Assembly (NCBI GenBank): GCA_036271855.1
Contig: DATAZV010000384.1
Location: 1-48,588, forward strand
Direction of reading: 5' to 3'
DNA: 48,588 nt
Source: JAQGMJ01 sp036271855
Lineage (GTDB): Bacteria > Pseudomonadota > Gammaproteobacteria > Burkholderiales > JAEUOS01
A program made the translations under genes and the position numbers. Below are positions 48,562 through 48,588 of this stretch, one piece after another; position 1 is the first letter of the stretch, and every line of letters starts with the position of its first letter. The notes beneath the pieces are model-generated. The model did no database searches, was not told the origin of the DNA, and worked only from the letters and a program-made list of their open reading frames with translations.

Positions 48562-48588
48562 GCAGATTTGATCGCCGGGCAAAAGGCC

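Overview
The window is GC-rich DNA from a proteobacterium, most likely a betaproteobacterium close to Burkholderiales. The evidence is indirect: a Bug-type tripartite tricarboxylate receptor, a TfdA-like dioxygenase, a NodD-like LysR regulator, an NtrB/NtrC-type pair, strong G/C at third codon positions, and several families of short intergenic palindromes. No rRNA or tRNA gene, insertion sequence, prophage, integrase or CRISPR array was seen. It reads as an ordinary chromosomal segment with a toxin-antitoxin pair and a less GC-rich right end.

Layout. 1-2.8 kb: a large PAS/GAF sensor (cut at the left edge) diverges from a RidA deaminase. 2.9-6.8 kb: a MATE exporter, then three reverse-strand genes (two membrane proteins and a PPOX-fold stress protein) and a secreted low-complexity protein. 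7-11.4 kb: forward genes for a Bug solute-binding protein, a TfdA/TauD-type dioxygenase with a translationally coupled small protein, a protein built of three GAF-like repeats, and two hypotheticals. 11.4-16 kb, reverse: a membrane protein with a pilin-like C-terminus, an SDR lacking the catalytic Tyr, a small Cys-pair protein preceded by a 9-bp minisatellite, and a sigma-54 response regulator/kinase pair. 16.5-22.6 kb: a small hypothetical, a secreted alpha/beta hydrolase, a Pro/Gln-repeat protein, a secreted TPR-CHAT protease and a cupin. 22.7-28.3 kb, forward: a LysR regulator (divergent from the cupin), two membrane histidine kinases and a DUF4118 membrane protein. 28.4-32.4 kb, forward: a small hypothetical, a MetX-like hydrolase, a Sel1-repeat protein and an outer-membrane barrel. 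32.5-34.1 kb, reverse: a VapC/Phd toxin-antitoxin pair and an ankyrin protein. 34.2-40.6 kb: a complete six-gene peptide-uptake operon on the reverse strand (DUF1028, two ATPases, binding protein, two permeases). 41-48.4 kb: a double cNMP-binding protein, TatD, a His-rich membrane protein, FolE, an MFS transporter, a zinc-ribbon membrane protein, a Cys-nucleophile hydrolase, a hypothetical and an OmpA-domain lipoprotein-sized protein.

How genes work together. The clearest functional unit is the DUF1028-dppDFABC-like operon: the first genes overlap by 4 bp, the permeases abut, and a U-rich leader separates the ATPases from the binding protein. The sigma-54 pair (14,922-15,959 kinase; 13,615-14,937 regulator) overlaps by 16 bp and must be co-translated. 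The Bug receptor and the TfdA-like dioxygenase plausibly take up and oxidise an organic acid. The LysR regulator probably controls the cupin and itself through a palindrome in the 88-bp divergent gap.

The most unusual material is between genes. A 217-bp nested palindromic element lies at 44,313-44,529, with relatives near 2,784 and 16,918. A second 45-60 bp dispersed family occurs three times within 2.7 kb (31.5, 32.4 and 34.1 kb). A seven-copy 12-13 bp tandem array lies upstream of the peptide-transport operon. A 14-copy 9-bp array lies inside a possible small ORF at 13.2 kb. I found no complete, clearly novel multi-gene system; the best protein-level candidates are the triple-GAF-repeat protein, the membrane-pilin hybrid and the secreted CHAT protease.
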